A DNA stretch of 64,000 nt from Unio delphinus (lineage: Eukaryota > Mollusca > Bivalvia > Unionida > Unionidae). Shown one piece after another: positions 35,085 through 48,236 of this stretch; positions within the stretch are counted from its first letter, which is position 1; every line of letters begins with the position of its first letter. Below the pieces are notes generated by a model. That model was not told where the DNA came from and did no database searches. It saw only the letters and a list, made by a program, of their open reading frames with translations. The translations under genes were made by a program, and so were the position numbers. The stretch spans positions 987,501 through 1,051,500 of the forward strand of contig JAQISU010000134.1 of NCBI GenBank assembly GCA_029339505.1. Reading direction: 5' to 3'.

Positions 35085-35940
35085 CTGATATTTTTCAGCA
35101 ACAACAAGATCTTCGAAGTAGTTGCTGTGGTACATATACTGTATGCCAGATTGGCACTGTTTTCATTTAGTGCAAAGTAAACATCATTAAAAGCATTTTG
35201 GTGAAAACCCCATGTCATAATGATAACAAATTCAGGGAGGGGATATTAACAATACTTTAAAGGTGGCCATAATGTGACAGCCATATTGGGCATCAGATTC
35301 ACAAAATTTTCATTTGGGACCAACTTCATGTTTATATAACAATCCTTTGACTCCATTCAGGAGGAGTAGTAATAACAAGATTTTCAAGATGGCTGCCATG
35401 GTGGCCATGCTGGATATCAGATTAGCAACATTTTCATTGAGGACCAAATAAACATCATAAGAGGTCCTCTAGTGAAATCCTCATGGTAATATAGGGGCCC
35501 TGAGTGGCCCAGTGGTCTAAAGCACTCTCTGTTATGGATCACTGCCATCTCACCTCTGTCTGCATGGGTTCAAGTCTCAGATTTGGCTAATGTAATTATG
35601 TGAGAAAGCTTGCCAGTAGCTTCTCGTGGGTCAGTGGTTCTTTCCGGGGATTTTCCTGGGTTCTTCCTCCACCAATAATAATGGCCGCCATGTATAGCCT
35701 GTCATGTGCTGAAAAATGGCATTAAACCCTACAATAAATCATGTTAATATAAATATCAATTCAGAAGGAGTAGTGATAACAAAATTTTCAAGATGGCTCC
35801 TGCCACAATCATAATAGATGTCCAAGCAGTACTATTTTCCTTTGGTAGCAACTAGACCATGGGATGAATGTGTGCATAAGGTTTAAACACAGTCCTTCAA
35901 GTACTGGTAGTTTCTTAGGAGCAGTGATAACAAACTTAGG
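35085..35940. repeat. Diverged repeat of the 'aagatggctgccatgg' type
   Basis: Five or so degenerate units of about 150 bp carry 'aacaagattttcaagatggc', 'cagattagcaacattttcat' and 'aaac atcat' phrases. I know similar intergenic repeats from molluscs. A SINE splits one of them. Confidence 0.6.
35494..35738 (+). mobile_element. Full-length SINE family 1
   Basis: Head 'gagtggcccagtggtctaaa', B-box 'catgggttcaagtctcag', body, 3' domain ('ttcttcctccaccaataata', 'ggccgccatgtatagcctg', 'gcattaaaccctaca') and a minimal tail. A 13-bp target duplication with one mismatch, 'tcatggtaatata' / 'tcatgttaatata', lies at 35481-35493 and 35739-35751. Confidence 0.93.
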
Positions 35941-36154
35941 CTAATTGATGGACAGAACATAATTGACAGACAAAATACCATCCCAAATACAAACCTGGTC
36001 TATGCCCAGTGAAGCTAAAAATTGTGTCATTATAGTACATCTCAGCCAGGCATTCTGAATTAAATACAGAATTCAATTTTCTATTGGATTGTATAACTAA
36101 ATGATCTGACAGACATTCATATAGATATTTTTGTTTACAGCAAAATATTGCTTT

Positions 36155-36425
36155 TAAAGGAAATCATCTTCGAAACCAAACACTTCAGTAAAAACCAAAG
36201 ATAAAAAAAATCAATGTCAATAAAGTATATTTTGATGGGCAAGTGTCTTTAATAATAAATAATCTCAGAATCAACCATAGATACAAAAATCCGTGTTTAT
36301 AAAGTATGCTTCTATAGTTATCTTTAGTAATCAAACATTTTAGTATAAATTATAGATAACAAATCACTTTGATAGTCATCTTTAGTAATGAAACATCTCA
36401 GAATAAAAACCAAAGGAACATTTTT
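36155..36425. repeat. Degenerate 75-80-bp repeat
   Basis: Four diverged units share 'atctttagtaatcaaacat', 'aaaaaccaaagata' and 'ataaagtat'. Confidence 0.6.
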
Positions 36426-37050
36426 TTAACTATCATCAGATTAAGTGAAATTTCTATCAAAATATATTTACCAGTTTATGACAACAATGAAGTAACAATG
36501 ACAAAATGATCCAGTTCAAATGACAATGATTAATGAATGTTTTCACCAAATAAGATGGCCGATGGCAAGATGCTGGGACAAAAATGATGTAGCTCATTAC
36601 AGGAGTTTTTCTTATCGACCATGTGTCTTGCACCTGCCAAGATTTTTAATTACCATACCATCAAAGCACTTGAATGACATTTCTTCCTTATGTATATAGC
36701 ATGGAAGTGTCAGGTTGACATGATGCACTAAGATGTAAACGGAAAGCAATTTGAACTACAGGTAGATAAATGAATAACAAATTCCCAATTACCCAAGCAA
36801 TCAAACAACAGAATCATATATCTGCATGCTGAAATCCCATTCTCCTGAGTTATTGTTAAAAGTTTATATTATATTGGTAAAATGAATGTCAAGTTTGTTG
36901 ACGACAAAGTTCAGTAATTTGAAAACTTTTGTTCACCATATTAAAACAGTTTCAGAATATGATAATCTTTTAAATTTTAGTTTATGCACAACTTGATGAT
37001 CTCAAGTTATTTTATGTACATACTGTTGTTTTTTTTTTATGGGGTTTCTC
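36426..37050. other. AT-rich non-coding DNA
   Basis: Nothing recognised. Confidence 0.4.
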
Positions 37051-37870
37051 AGATAACACCATAATGCTGGGACCAGCCTAGCACCAACTTGGAATCAGTC
37101 TCTCACAATGAGCTGGGATCAGAATAGTACCAATTCTAGTTGACCTGGCATCTGCCCTCAGCACAGAATATGCTGTAATGCTGGGATCAGTCTTACATTG
37201 ATTGGAAACCCCAGTCTTTCACATTGAGCTGGGATTAGAATAGCACCAATTATATTTGTGCTGGCATCAGTCTTCAGCTCAGAATACACTGTAATGGCAG
37301 TTTTTCATTTCATTTACAATTTTTAAATAGAAAAAAAGGCATTTTCCCCTCAAGCGGACACTCATGAACTACCAGCCTAGCATATATTTAGTAAAGATTC
37401 GTTCAGCCCATAATACATTAGCATGCTGGGATCAGCCTAGCACACAGTTTACTTAAGCTGGGATCAGCCCAGAATATACAATTATGCTGGGATCAGCCTA
37501 GCATATATTTACTTAAATGTAGGATCAGCCCAGAATACACAATCATGCTGTGATCAGCCTAGCATATATTTACTTAAATGTGGGATCAGCCCAGAATATA
37601 TAATCATGCTGGGATCAACCTAGCATAGATTAACTTAAATGTAGGATCAGCCCAGAATACACAATCATGCTGGGATCAGCCTAGCATATATTTACTTAAA
37701 TGTAGGATCAGCCCAGAATACACAATTATGCTGGGATCAGCCTAGCATATATTTACTTAAATGTGGGATCAGACCAGAATATACTCAAATGCTGGGATCA
37801 GCCTAGCACCAAATCAACTTGAACTGTGATCAACCCAGAATACATGGTAATACTGGGATATGCCTAGCAA
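37051..37870. repeat. 61-bp minisatellite with longer diverged leading units
   Basis: From about 37420: seven or eight units of 'gctgggatcagcctagcata', 'tatttacttaaatgtgggat', 'cagcccagaatacacaatca'. At 37060-37300 two units of about 120 bp share 'gctgggatcag', 'cagtct.tcaca' and 'cagaata..ctgtaat', probably an older form of the repeat. Confidence 0.9.
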
Positions 37871-39163
37871 CAATCGGGAATTAGTCTTTACATTCAGATT
37901 CTAGCCCATTAGTAGCCCCCACAGATAATGCCAAATAGTGTTTAAATATTTTAATTAAGTGTTGCTATTTATTAGTTATGAGTTGATGTTATAGAATATT
38001 AGTAATAATGAAAAGTGGCATTTTTTAGAGAAAGAGAATGAGCTAGAGAAAAAATAAATGCATTTACTTATGTAACCTATATTTCTTACAATGCTTGTAT
38101 CAAATCATTTGTGCATACAATTCAGTACTATTATGTTGTGCATAAAATCTCTCAAAAGCTATATTTTGTTTCCAAATCTATGAAGTTTGGGTGATTTTAT
38201 TCATATTTTTGCATATTGCACCAAACCCGTCAATTGTAACGAATAGTACTTAGGCAGTATTTCTTGTTATGTAGAAATTGTAGTTATCAAACTTTCCCTC
38301 AGGGAATACTGTAACATTTGTATTCATTTTGTCTCATTTAAAAGCTATAAATTAACTTCATTTTCTATTTAGAAAAGTGAATCGTGTAAATTATGTCTTG
38401 GTATATCTGCTAAATTTAACAAGTGATGAATGGAAATATCTGCATATCCTAAAGGTTCTATTTAATTGTAACTAGTCTTTAGCTGGTATTCAAAGACAGT
38501 AACGAGTCTGGAACAATCACGTCATTTGTCTGAAGAACTCTAATTTAGTACTTAAGTCTGTAACCTTAGGGATGAAAAATTGAGCTGCAGCACTTGTGCT
38601 AAAATTTCAGGTATTTTTATCAATTTTAATCAAATCTATAACATTCCAATCACATACAATCAAACTCTTATAGCTAATAATGATCTTCTATTATAAATTT
38701 TGTCCGTGTTTACATTAATATAATTGGCAAAAACTAATGAATGACAGCCTGTCGAATTTGGCACTCAATTCTAGATTTTATTTTCGTTGATGAAACTGGC
38801 TGCTGTTTTTTTAAGGTCCATAGGTACATCAATGTTTATCTAGAGTCAAGGCCGGAACAATTCCAGTGCCTTGCTTGGAGACAGCAAAAGAGAAAACATG
38901 GATGGACTGGTGCAGTAAGAATTTTATATCTGTTTTGCACACTAATTATTCATCCACCACATTTAAGTGCCAAATTAAGACCACAGTGGCAGTGCAGCCT
39001 TGAAATTCACGAAATATCTTAATTTTTTCTAATTACATTTGGCAAAATGATTGTTTTGGCAAGGAAAAAAATCAGCACTCAAAAACATAAATAAAATCAT
39101 CATATTCCAAATTCTATAACGAAAAGCTTTTCTTATTTCAAAGGAAAAACTGGCACTTGTAGT
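37871..39163. other. AT-rich non-coding DNA
   Basis: A 93-codon plus frame at 38741-39022 contains FVDETG but no larger domain I recognise. No splice-supported exon is evident. Confidence 0.4.
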
Positions 39164-40152
39164 TGCTGATATAAAGTTATTCAACTAAAAAGACGTACCT
39201 TATATGCTGATATAAGGTTATTCAACTAAAGAGACATACCTTATATACTGATATAAAGTTATTCAACTAAAGAGACATACCTTGTACGCTGATATAAAGT
39301 TATTCAACTAAAGAGACGTACCTTATATACTGATATAAAGTTATTCAACTAAAGAGACGTACCTTATATGCTGATATAAAGTTATTCAACTAAAGAGACG
39401 TACCTTATATACTGATATAAAGTTATTCAACTAAAGAGATTTACCTTATATGCTGCTATAAAGCTATTCAACTAAAGAGACGTACCTTATATGCTGATAT
39501 AAAGTTATTCAACTAAAGAGACGTACCTTATATACTGATATAAAGTTATTCAACTAAAGAGACATACCTTATATACTGATATAAAGTTATTCAACTAAAG
39601 AGACGTACCTTATATGCTGATATAAAGTTATTCAACTAAAGAGACATACCTTATATACTGATATAAAGTTATTCAACTAAAGAGACATACCTTGTATGCT
39701 GATATAAAGTTATTCAACTAAAGAGACGTACCTTATATGCTGATATAAAGTTATTCAACTAAAGAGACATACCTTGTATGCTGATGTAAAGTTATTCAAC
39801 TAAATAGACGTACCTTATATACTGATATAAAGTTATTCAACTAAAGAGATTTACCTTATATGCTGCTATAAAGCTATTCAACTAAAGAGACGTACCTTAT
39901 ATGCTGATATAAAGCTATTCAACTAAAGAGACGTACCTTATATACTGATATAAAGTTATTCAACTAAAGAGACATACCTTATATGCTGATATAAAGTTAT
40001 TCAACTAAAGAGACATACCTTGAATGCTGATATAAAGTTATTCAACTAAAGAGACGTACCTTATATACTGATATAAAGTTATTCAACTAAAGAGACATAC
40101 CTTATATGCTGATATAAAGCTATTCAACTAAAGAGACGTACCTTATATACTC
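39164..40152. repeat. 41-bp minisatellite, about 24 units
   Basis: Unit 'ctgatataaagttattcaac' + 'taaagagacgtaccttatat' + 'g'. Units differ at one or two positions (gacg/gaca, tatg/tata, one 'gattta' form at 39438 and again at 39848). The repeat of the rare form about 410 bp apart suggests duplication of a ten-unit block. Confidence 0.96.
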
Positions 40153-40756
40153 ACATATAAGACATGTCCATCTGCAAACAACACATTTTGTTAGGTGTAA
40201 TCAGTAGAACAAAAACAACATTGACTCTTATCGTCCGGTGCATTATGCTATGGCAGATCAGGATCTTTGTTGTTGGCAGTTTTAATCGACTTATAAGCAA
40301 ATATAGAAGGTATTTCATTTTTTCTACTGTCTCTCTCTCTCTTCCATTGACAATGTTATTATTGTCAGTAGGATTTTAAAAAAATAAACATTTCAACTTG
40401 ACGGTAAAGTTTAGATACATGTATTTGAAATTAGTGGAACTAAGACCAGGTTTCAAAGAAACATGAATATAAGTATTGATTGAATTAATATGGTACCACT
40501 TACAAGTCTGACATATTCAAAATGGTTTCCAAAATGTTTTCTGGAGGAAAGCCAACAAAGGTTTTTATTCTTATGAGGTTAATGGTAGTAATTCAGTGTA
40601 AAGGAGAATAAAAAGTTCATGAAATAAAGCAGACATGTTTTTTCAGCAGCTCCATAAGCTACCAATATTGGTCTTTACACTGTCAAATCATGTGTTTATC
40701 CATCGCTGTGCCACTCAAACAAAAGAATCGCATGTGAATGTGCTGTTGAATTATTT
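40153..40756. other. Non-coding DNA
   Basis: Nothing recognised. Confidence 0.4.
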
Positions 40757-40925
40757 ATTGGTATGTGTATACACCCACCACATTTGTGTGGATATTCCAT
40801 CAACCTTTCAACTGGTGTTTACAGACACCCTCCTCATTTTTGTGGGCATACCTTTAACCTATATATTGGTATTTATCTGCACTCACTTCACTTGCATGGA
40901 TATGCCTTTAACCTTTTGAATGACA
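40757..40925. repeat. Degenerate 56-bp repeat
   Basis: Three units share 'ttggtatgtgtatacaccca', 'catttgtgtggatatt' and 'ccatcaacctttt', diverged by about a quarter. Confidence 0.7.
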
Positions 40926-40935
40926 TATTTCTCAT

Positions 40936-42205
40936 GCAGATAAAATTAAGAGGTAATGATAATCAACAGATAAAATTAAGGAGTATTGATTGCTAGCAGA
41001 TAAAATTAAGGGGCACTGATAACTTGCAAATAAAATTAAGGGGCACTGATAACTTGCAGATAAAATTAAGAGGTACTGATAATCAACAGATAAAATTAAG
41101 GAATATTGATTGCTAGCAGATAAAATTAAGGGGTACTGATAACTTGCAGATAAAATTAAGGGACACTGATAACCAATAGATAAAATTAAGGAGTATTGAT
41201 TGCTAGCAGATAAAATTAAGGGGCACTGATAACTTGCAAATAAAATTAAGGGGCACTGATAACTTGCAGATAAAATTAAGAGGTACTGATAATCAACAGA
41301 TAAAATTAAGGAATATTGATTGCTAGCAGATAAAATTAAGGGGTACTGATAACTTGCAGATAAAATTAAGGGGTACTGATAACCAGCCGTTAAAATTTAG
41401 GGGTACTGATCAGCAGCAGCTAAAGTTATGGGGTAATGATTGCTAGCAGATAAAATTACGGGATGCTGATAACCTGCAGATAAAATAAAGGAGTAATGAT
41501 GATTGTCAGCAGATAAAATTAAGGATAATTGATTGCTTGCAGATAAAATTAAGGATTCTTGATTGCCAGCAGATAAAATTAAGGGGTAATGATTGCCAGC
41601 AGATAAAATTAAGGATTCCTGATATTCAGCAGATAAAATTAAGGGGTAATGATTGCCAGCAGATAAAATTAAGGAGTACTGATATTCAGCAGATAAAATA
41701 AAGGAGTACTGATATTCAGCAGATAAAATTAAGGAGTACTGATATTCAGCAGATAAAATTAAGGAGTACTGATATTCAGCAGATAAAAAAAGGAGTAATG
41801 ATATTCAGCAGATACAATTAAGGATTCCTGATATTCAGCAGATAAAATTAAGGATTCCTGATATTCAGCAGATAAAATAAAGGAGTACTGATATTCAGCA
41901 GATAAAATTAAGGAGTACTGATATTCAGCAGATAAAAAAGGAGTAATGATATTCAGCAGATAAAATTAAGGATTCCTGATATTCAGCAGATAAAATAAAG
42001 GAGTACTGATATTCAGCAGATTAAATTAAGGAGTACTGATATTCAACAGATAAAATTAAGGAGTACTGATATTCAGCAGATAAAATTAAGGAGTACTTAT
42101 ATTTAGCAGAAAAAAATTAAGGATTACTGATTGCTAGCAGATAAAATTAAAAGGTACTCAGATCACCAGGAGATAAAATTAAGGAGTACTGATTGACAGC
42201 AGATC
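40936..42205. repeat. 30-bp minisatellite with AGATAA motifs and a 210-bp higher-order repeat
   Basis: About 42 units of 'gcagataaaattaaggagta' + 'ctgatattca'. In the left part the spacer alternates (ttgctagc, aacttgc, aatcaac), and a seven-unit block of 210 bp repeats (40981 onward and 41191 onward, almost identical). The right part (41600-42100) is uniform. Nearly every unit contains AGATAA, a GATA-factor core. Function unknown. Confidence 0.95.
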
Positions 42206-42934
42206 TAAAGAATGTCTACTTTTAAGTTCGAGAAGTGTTCAGAACATTTTTTATTTTCAGCAAGGTATTTTTAACAAAGAACATACAAACTGTACCTATG
42301 TACATTATGTAAAGATGACCAAAAGAAAAGAAGTGAAAGAATTTTATGACTCAGTAAATAATGTTTTAGTTTGATGCGAATTCTAAGTTTCATTTAAGAA
42401 TACGATTCCTTATTTTGGAGGTGGAGAGTGGATAAAAGAATACATTTAACTCAATTCCATTGCAATATTATTGAGCATTATTTTCCTGATGGTTATAGAT
42501 ATGTAAGCAATAAATAATGCAGTGGGCATAAAAGTTCTATATGATGTTCAGTCTTTATTGGTTTACACTGATCTGGAAAACTGATTTTGTTTCTTCATAA
42601 CCATCAAACTGATTAAAATATTCATTTTACATATTCCACACTGCCTCAGCGAATTAAGCTTATCATTATTTCAGTAATAAACCAGCTGGTTATAATGATG
42701 GGACAAGTACCTCTAATATCTCCTAAGCAATGGCATTTGTTGAGTGTTTATTACTGAATCTTTTCTTTTTTCACACTATAATTACTATATACATCTAAAA
42801 GCAGCCTCCACATCTATAAATACAGGCAAGATTTCCAAGACAATTTATTAAAAAAGTAAAGTTTCATCTTCAAATTTAGAATTTTCAATAGCCTTCTTAA
42901 TGATATTTTTGGGTAATAATGAAGACACAGACAA
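42206..42934. other. AT-rich non-coding DNA
   Basis: Nothing recognised. Confidence 0.4.
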
Positions 42935-43050
42935 CATATGTGACCCTCATATTCAATATGGCCATACCCTCATATTTAATGTAGCCTGACATTCATATTC
43001 AATGTGGTCTGACCTTCATATTCAACGTTGTCCAACCCGTATATAATGTA
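42935..43050. repeat. Degenerate 30-bp repeat
   Basis: About four units such as 'tctgaccttcatattcaacg'. Confidence 0.75.
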
Positions 43051-43074
43051 TCTTGTCTTCATCAGACACTTTTC

Positions 43075-43465
43075 GTGTAGTATAAATATGGAAATAGTAT
43101 AAATATGGAAACAGTATAAATATGGAAATAGTATAAATATGGTAATATTATAGATATGAATATAGTATATATATGGAAATATTATAAATATGAAAAGAGT
43201 ATAAATATGATAATATTACAGATATGAATATAGTATATATATGGAAATATTATAAATATGGAAAGAGTATAAATATGATAATATTACAGATATGAATATA
43301 GTATATATATGGAAATATTATAAATATGGTAATATTATAGATATGAATATAGTATATATATGGAAATATTATAAATATGGAAATAGTATAAATATGGAAA
43401 TAGTATAAATATGGAAATATTATCGATATGAATACAGTATATATAGTATAGATAAAGTATAGATA
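43075..43465. repeat. 17-bp minisatellite with 68-bp higher-order repeat
   Basis: Basic unit 'atagtataaatatggaa' (17 bp). A four-unit block of 68 bp ('gagtataaatatgataatat' etc.) repeats at 43197 and 43265. Many units contain TATAAATA, identical to a TATA-box core. Confidence 0.9.
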
Positions 43466-44477
43466 TGGACAGTACAGAATATTCAGAACCAAGAACTGGT
43501 AACTGGAAACAGGAACAATCTATTTCTGAATGACGAAAGAGCTGGAAATATCAGATTCCTAGTTTTTTAAGTAAAGAATACAAGTAAATATACTGCAGAC
43601 ATTTGTACGACCTACATTCATACCAGTACACTTTGATCTTATTGTAATAATAGTCTGTACAATAATGAAATCCTTAAGAAAAATGGTGTCTCAAGCTAGT
43701 AAATATATAAATTCAACTGTAGCCAATTTACTTAACAGAATTTCTGTCAATTTACGAGGACCCGATATGAGGCATGTATTAAACAAGCTATATTCAATGT
43801 TATTTCTGCCAGCCATTTTATCAGAAAGCTTATTTTATTGAACATCATATATTTATTCTTGTCCACTAAATTGGGAAACATTTTATTAGCATATGTGGAC
43901 TAAGTAAAAGCCTCTTCTTGCGACCAACACTGAATCTTTAATGAGATTATAGCATATCTCCCACAATAAGTCTGGTGGCCTGATTTGTAAATGTGATTAA
44001 GAGAGTAAGCATATTACTGAAAAAAGGTTTCATAAGAAAAATTTGGCCTCAATCTTGCAATCTTTGCGGATGACGTATCATCAAGCATAAACTTATCACT
44101 GGATAAATATGGAACTTTTCAATAGCAACCATGTTTTATCTTTCCCTTTAAATGTGGTCACATGTCTTGACAGACCACCACCCGATATGATTCTTCTATT
44201 TTTGGACACCAAAATAGTATACTTTTTTCATTCTGTTTTTACAAGCAGCCATCTTCATTAAGGTCAGCTTATTCAGTGCAAAAGGGTGACTCGACAAGAG
44301 GTTGACCAGTCTGTACTTTGTACAGTAATGTATGTGCCAATTATTTATACAAATACCTTTAAATAAAATGTACCCCAAATACTGTACTTATCTGATGACA
44401 AGGTCATGCACTCCCACTCCAATTTCTGTACATTTAGGCAAATAATTACAAATGTCTGATGAATCTTTTTTGATAAA
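43466..44477. other. AT-rich non-coding DNA
   Basis: Nothing recognised. Confidence 0.4.
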
Positions 44478-44668
44478 TATAGGCTGGCTCCTTGGTCTTA
44501 TCATGGGATTTAGGCCTTATCATTAGAATTAGGCTGGATCTTTGGTCTTATCATTCAGATTAGGCCTTATCATTGGGTATAGGCTGGCCCCATGGTCTTA
44601 TCATGGTATTTAAGCCCTATCATTGAATTTAGGCCTTATCATTGGATTTAAGCCTTATCATTAAATAT
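44478..44668. repeat. 'taggccttatcatt' repeat
   Basis: Three units of about 58 bp ('aggctggctccttggtctta', 'tcatgggatttaggccttat', 'cattagaatt') are followed by 21-bp units of the second half. Confidence 0.85.
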
Positions 44669-45144
44669 ACCGATGTATGCAAAAGGTTTATTGAAATACT
44701 CTGTACTTTTGCTTTATGTAAATATTTCATTGTTTGCACTCAATCATGAACAGTACTTCTTGTGGTAATGTTCCATACAAACTTAAAAACGTCAAGGTAC
44801 TCTGGTTTTAAATTATCTAAGACCCTGAAACTAGGAACAGCTTTCTAAAAATCAATACCATTCTTAATTGGCATCCATCTAAGAGTGTTGACATAAGATC
44901 ATGTAGATAAATAAATAGATAGATAAATATCGTTGACATTTCAGATCATCTTGGTTGCACTTTTCTGTAAGCTGGATAGCCTCAGTCTCTAAGAACAATA
45001 ATTACAGCATTCTCCTCACGCAATAGAGTAGAAAGCATGAAATGGAACTGTATTGTACACTTTTTGAATCAACTGACCTGACATCAAACCTTTAATACAT
45101 TTAAAAATTCTTATCTATACATTTTGCTGTTGTAAATAAAATTC
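44669..45144. other. Non-coding DNA
   Basis: A short 'ataaataaatagatagataa' run near 44910. Nothing else. Confidence 0.4.
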
Positions 45145-45245
45145 TCTACAATATCTGTTTTAAGTACAACTGTATACATTTGCTGTCCTAAGTACTGTTG
45201 TATGCATTGGATGTTCCAAGTATCATTGATTACATTGGATGCTCT
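45145..45245. repeat. 28-31-bp repeat
   Basis: Three units of 'aagtactgttgtatgcattg' + 'gatgttcc'. Related units recur at 46143-46200, and 'ttggctgatctaagtac' follows the SINE at 45572, so the SINE may have landed between units. Confidence 0.7.
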
Positions 45246-45565
45246 ATGTGTGTTTGTGATTAGGATTTTTAACGTAGCTTTAACAATTTTTCAGTCATAT
45301 CACTATGATGTCTGCAGTGAGTCAGTATATAGTGATGTCTAGCACTGGGGCATCATGCCGCAGACATGTAGCATGATGTCCCACCCAGCCACAGTATCCT
45401 GACACCAGGACGACCAGTCCTAACACTAACCTTTTAATGCTGAGTGCCAAGCGAGGCAGCTGTTAGTACCATTTTTGTAAGTCTTTCGTATGACTCGGCT
45501 GATGATCGAACCCAAAACATCCTGCTTCCGCGGTGGATGCTCTAACCACTAGGCCACCGGAACAG
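45246..45565 (-). mobile_element. Full-length SINE family 2
   Basis: Minus strand, 5' to 3': tRNA-like head 'tccggtggcctagtggttag', B-box 'gggttcgatcatcagcc', then 'gtcatacgaaagacttac'. The body contains 'gcctcgcttggcactcagca', 'gtcaggatactgtggctggg' and 'catgctacatgtctgcggca'. It ends 'gactgaaaaattgttaaagc' plus 'tacgttaaaaatccta' and a degraded CA tail. From memory this corresponds to tRNA-headed SINEs widespread in molluscs. One of five copies, all on the minus strand. Confidence 0.9.
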
Positions 45566-46539
45566 TCGTTGGCTGATCTAAGTACACCGCTCCCTTGATA
45601 ACTCGCACCCTGATAACTCGTGAACCCACTTATAACATAGTGTCTGGCATGGATCCCGAATTTTACCACCCCCCAAAAATATATTATAAACAGTCTGCTG
45701 AAATAGTGATCAATGAAAACGTCCGGTAAATGCTAACAGGTGGCAACAGATAATGAAATAAACAGCAATTAAATATCTTGATATGCGAAAGTCACATTCT
45801 AATCCTTTATTTCTGTTTCAATGTAAACATTATAATTGCAACATATTCTTTTCTATGAAAACATGAAAAGAGTCAATCAACCATCACATCAAATCCTGCG
45901 AGTACTTCAGTGAGAACCTAATTACATGCTGGCTTTGTTTTGATCAACAACTTGGTGAAGTGTTTGTTGCACTAAAATAATCCATTAAAAGAGACCTGTG
46001 TTGTTTCATCACTTATGTCTTATGCATTGAATCAAACAAGGAATGATTTTGCTTGGCGGCAGCAAAATCAGGGAATAACACAAAAAATTAACTGATATTT
46101 TTAAAAAAATGTCTATTGTCATTTGTCAAGCATATCACAACCGGCATTTCAAAGTACCATTGTATATATTGGCTGTTCAAAGTACTGTTGTATACATTGG
46201 TTTATCTTGTGTTGAACAGATAAGCATTCATTGGATTAACTGAAACAATTAGTTTTGACATACATTCATTTTGTAGTCTATTGTAAAACTTTCATTACTT
46301 TGCTCTCAACAAAGCTAATAACTTCCTCACTACATTTGATGTATATCTACATACAGACAATACAGACTGTTTCAAGCACTTACAAGATAAATTAAAATCA
46401 ATACAAGAGCCACAAGTGAGCAAGAAATTGCTCATCTGACATCTGTCCAAAAGCTCAATGCAAGAGAAATTAACTGAGAAATCTGTGTCAGTAGAATTAT
46501 TTCTGCAGAAATGGTACACTTTATTGACTCCTCTGGAAG
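45566..46539. other. Non-coding DNA
   Basis: Two further 28-31-bp units at 46143-46200. No gene recognised. Confidence 0.4.
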
Positions 46540-47034
46540 TGTTATAGTCACTGACCTCTTTATAATGTACTCTAGTATAAAGTTACCTTGTCTAAAACAC
46601 TACAATGTAATTGCTTCTCTGAACAAGGTTATTGTGAGTCAACATTGCAAAATGTACACCTAGTATAAAGTGGACCTGCTCATAGCATAGTATACCTTAA
46701 TGTTTCACTGAGCAGTGGTATAATAAGGTAACACTGTATAGTGTACTCTAATATAAGGTTACCTCAAATATAAGGTTACCTCGTCTAAGACACTGTACAC
46801 TTCAATGGCATCTCTAAATGCCTATCATAAAGTGACCTTGCACATAACATAATAAGTTACATATTAATATTCCCTTGAACAGCGATATAGTGAGGTAACA
46901 ATGTATAATAACTAACAATAACAAGGTATACTTTAACGACTTCTTTAAGAAAATTATAGTGAGGTAATATTACATATACAATAGTAAGGAAGTATCTCTA
47001 ACTGTGTATAGAAATGTAATACTAGATATAATAT
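46540..47034. repeat. Diverged 'ttatagtgaggtaac' repeat
   Basis: Degenerate units carry 'gttaccttgtctaa', 'tatagtgaggtaacaatgta' and 'ctctaatataaggttacctc'; probably older relatives of the following array. Confidence 0.55.
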
Positions 47035-47880
47035 GTAGAAAGGCGGGATCTCTAAGTTGTCATGTTATAGTGAGGTAATAATACATTACCAGGATAAAGG
47101 TAGAATTTCTAACTTTTTGTACAATAGTGATATAATGCTATATATACAGTAGAAGGTATATTCTCTAAGTTGTTGTGTTATAGTGAGGTAATGATATATA
47201 TTCAGTAGAAGATAGAATCTCTATGTTGTGTCATAGTGAAGAAATGCTATATATGCAATATAAAGATAGAATGTGTTATAGTGAGTTATGCTATATATGC
47301 AGGAGAAAGGAAGGTTTTGTGTTATAGTGAGGAAATGCTATATATGCAGTAGGGAGGTAGAATCCGTGTTACAGTGAGGCAGTGCTATATATACAGTAGG
47401 GAGGTAGAATCTGTGTTACAGGGAGGTAGTGCTATATATGCAGTAGGGAGGTAGAATCTGTGTTACAGTGAGGCAGTGCTATATATGCAGTAGGGAGGTA
47501 GAATTTGTTAAAGTGAGGAAATGCTATATATGTAGTAGAGAGGTAGAATTTGTGTCACAGTGAGGAAATGCTATATATGCAATAGAAAAGTAGAATCTGT
47601 ATTACATTGAGGCAGTGCTATATATGCAGCAGAGGTAGAATTCATGTTATAGTGAGGAAATGTTATATATGCAGTAGAAACTAGAATGTGTGTTATAGTA
47701 AAGAAAATGATATATATGCAGTGGAAAGGTAGAATCTTTGTTACAGTGAGGCAGTGCTATATATGCAGCAGAGGTAGAATTCATGTTATAGTGAGGAAAT
47801 GCTATATATGCAGTAGAAATCAGAATTTGTTATACTGAGGTAATGTTATATGTATGCAGTAGAATCTGTTATTGTATTAT
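47035..47880. repeat. 47-bp minisatellite
   Basis: About 17 units of 'gtgttacagtgaggcagtgc' + 'tatatatgcagtagggaggt' + 'agaatct', regular from 47330, with deletions in several units. Confidence 0.9.
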
Positions 47881-47892
47881 AATACTAAATAT

Positions 47893-48236
47893 TCAGTAGA
47901 CAGTATACCCATCTTGAATATGGAATTTATCTCATGACAGTATACCCATCTTGAATATGGAATTTATCTCATGACAGTATACCCGTCTTGAATATGGAAT
48001 TTATCTCATGACAGTATACCCATCTTGAATATGAAATATATTTCATGACAGTATACCCATCTTGAATATGGAATTTATCTCATGACATTATAACCATCTT
48101 GAATATGAAATATATTTCATGACAGTATACCCATCTTGAATCTGGAATTTATCTCATGACAGTATACCCATCTTGAATATGGAATTTATCTCATGACAGT
48201 ATACCCATCTTGAAAATGGAATTTATCTCATGACTA
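47893..48236. repeat. 37-bp minisatellite, nine units
   Basis: Unit 'gacagtatacccatcttgaa' + 'tatggaatttatctcat'. A variant ('tatgaaatatatttcat') appears in units 4 and 6. Confidence 0.95.

Noticed and set aside
38741..39022. 93-codon plus frame with FVDETG, suggestive of a transposase or an exon
   Set aside because: Only a six-residue match; no further catalytic residues, no flanking frame and no convincing splice context.
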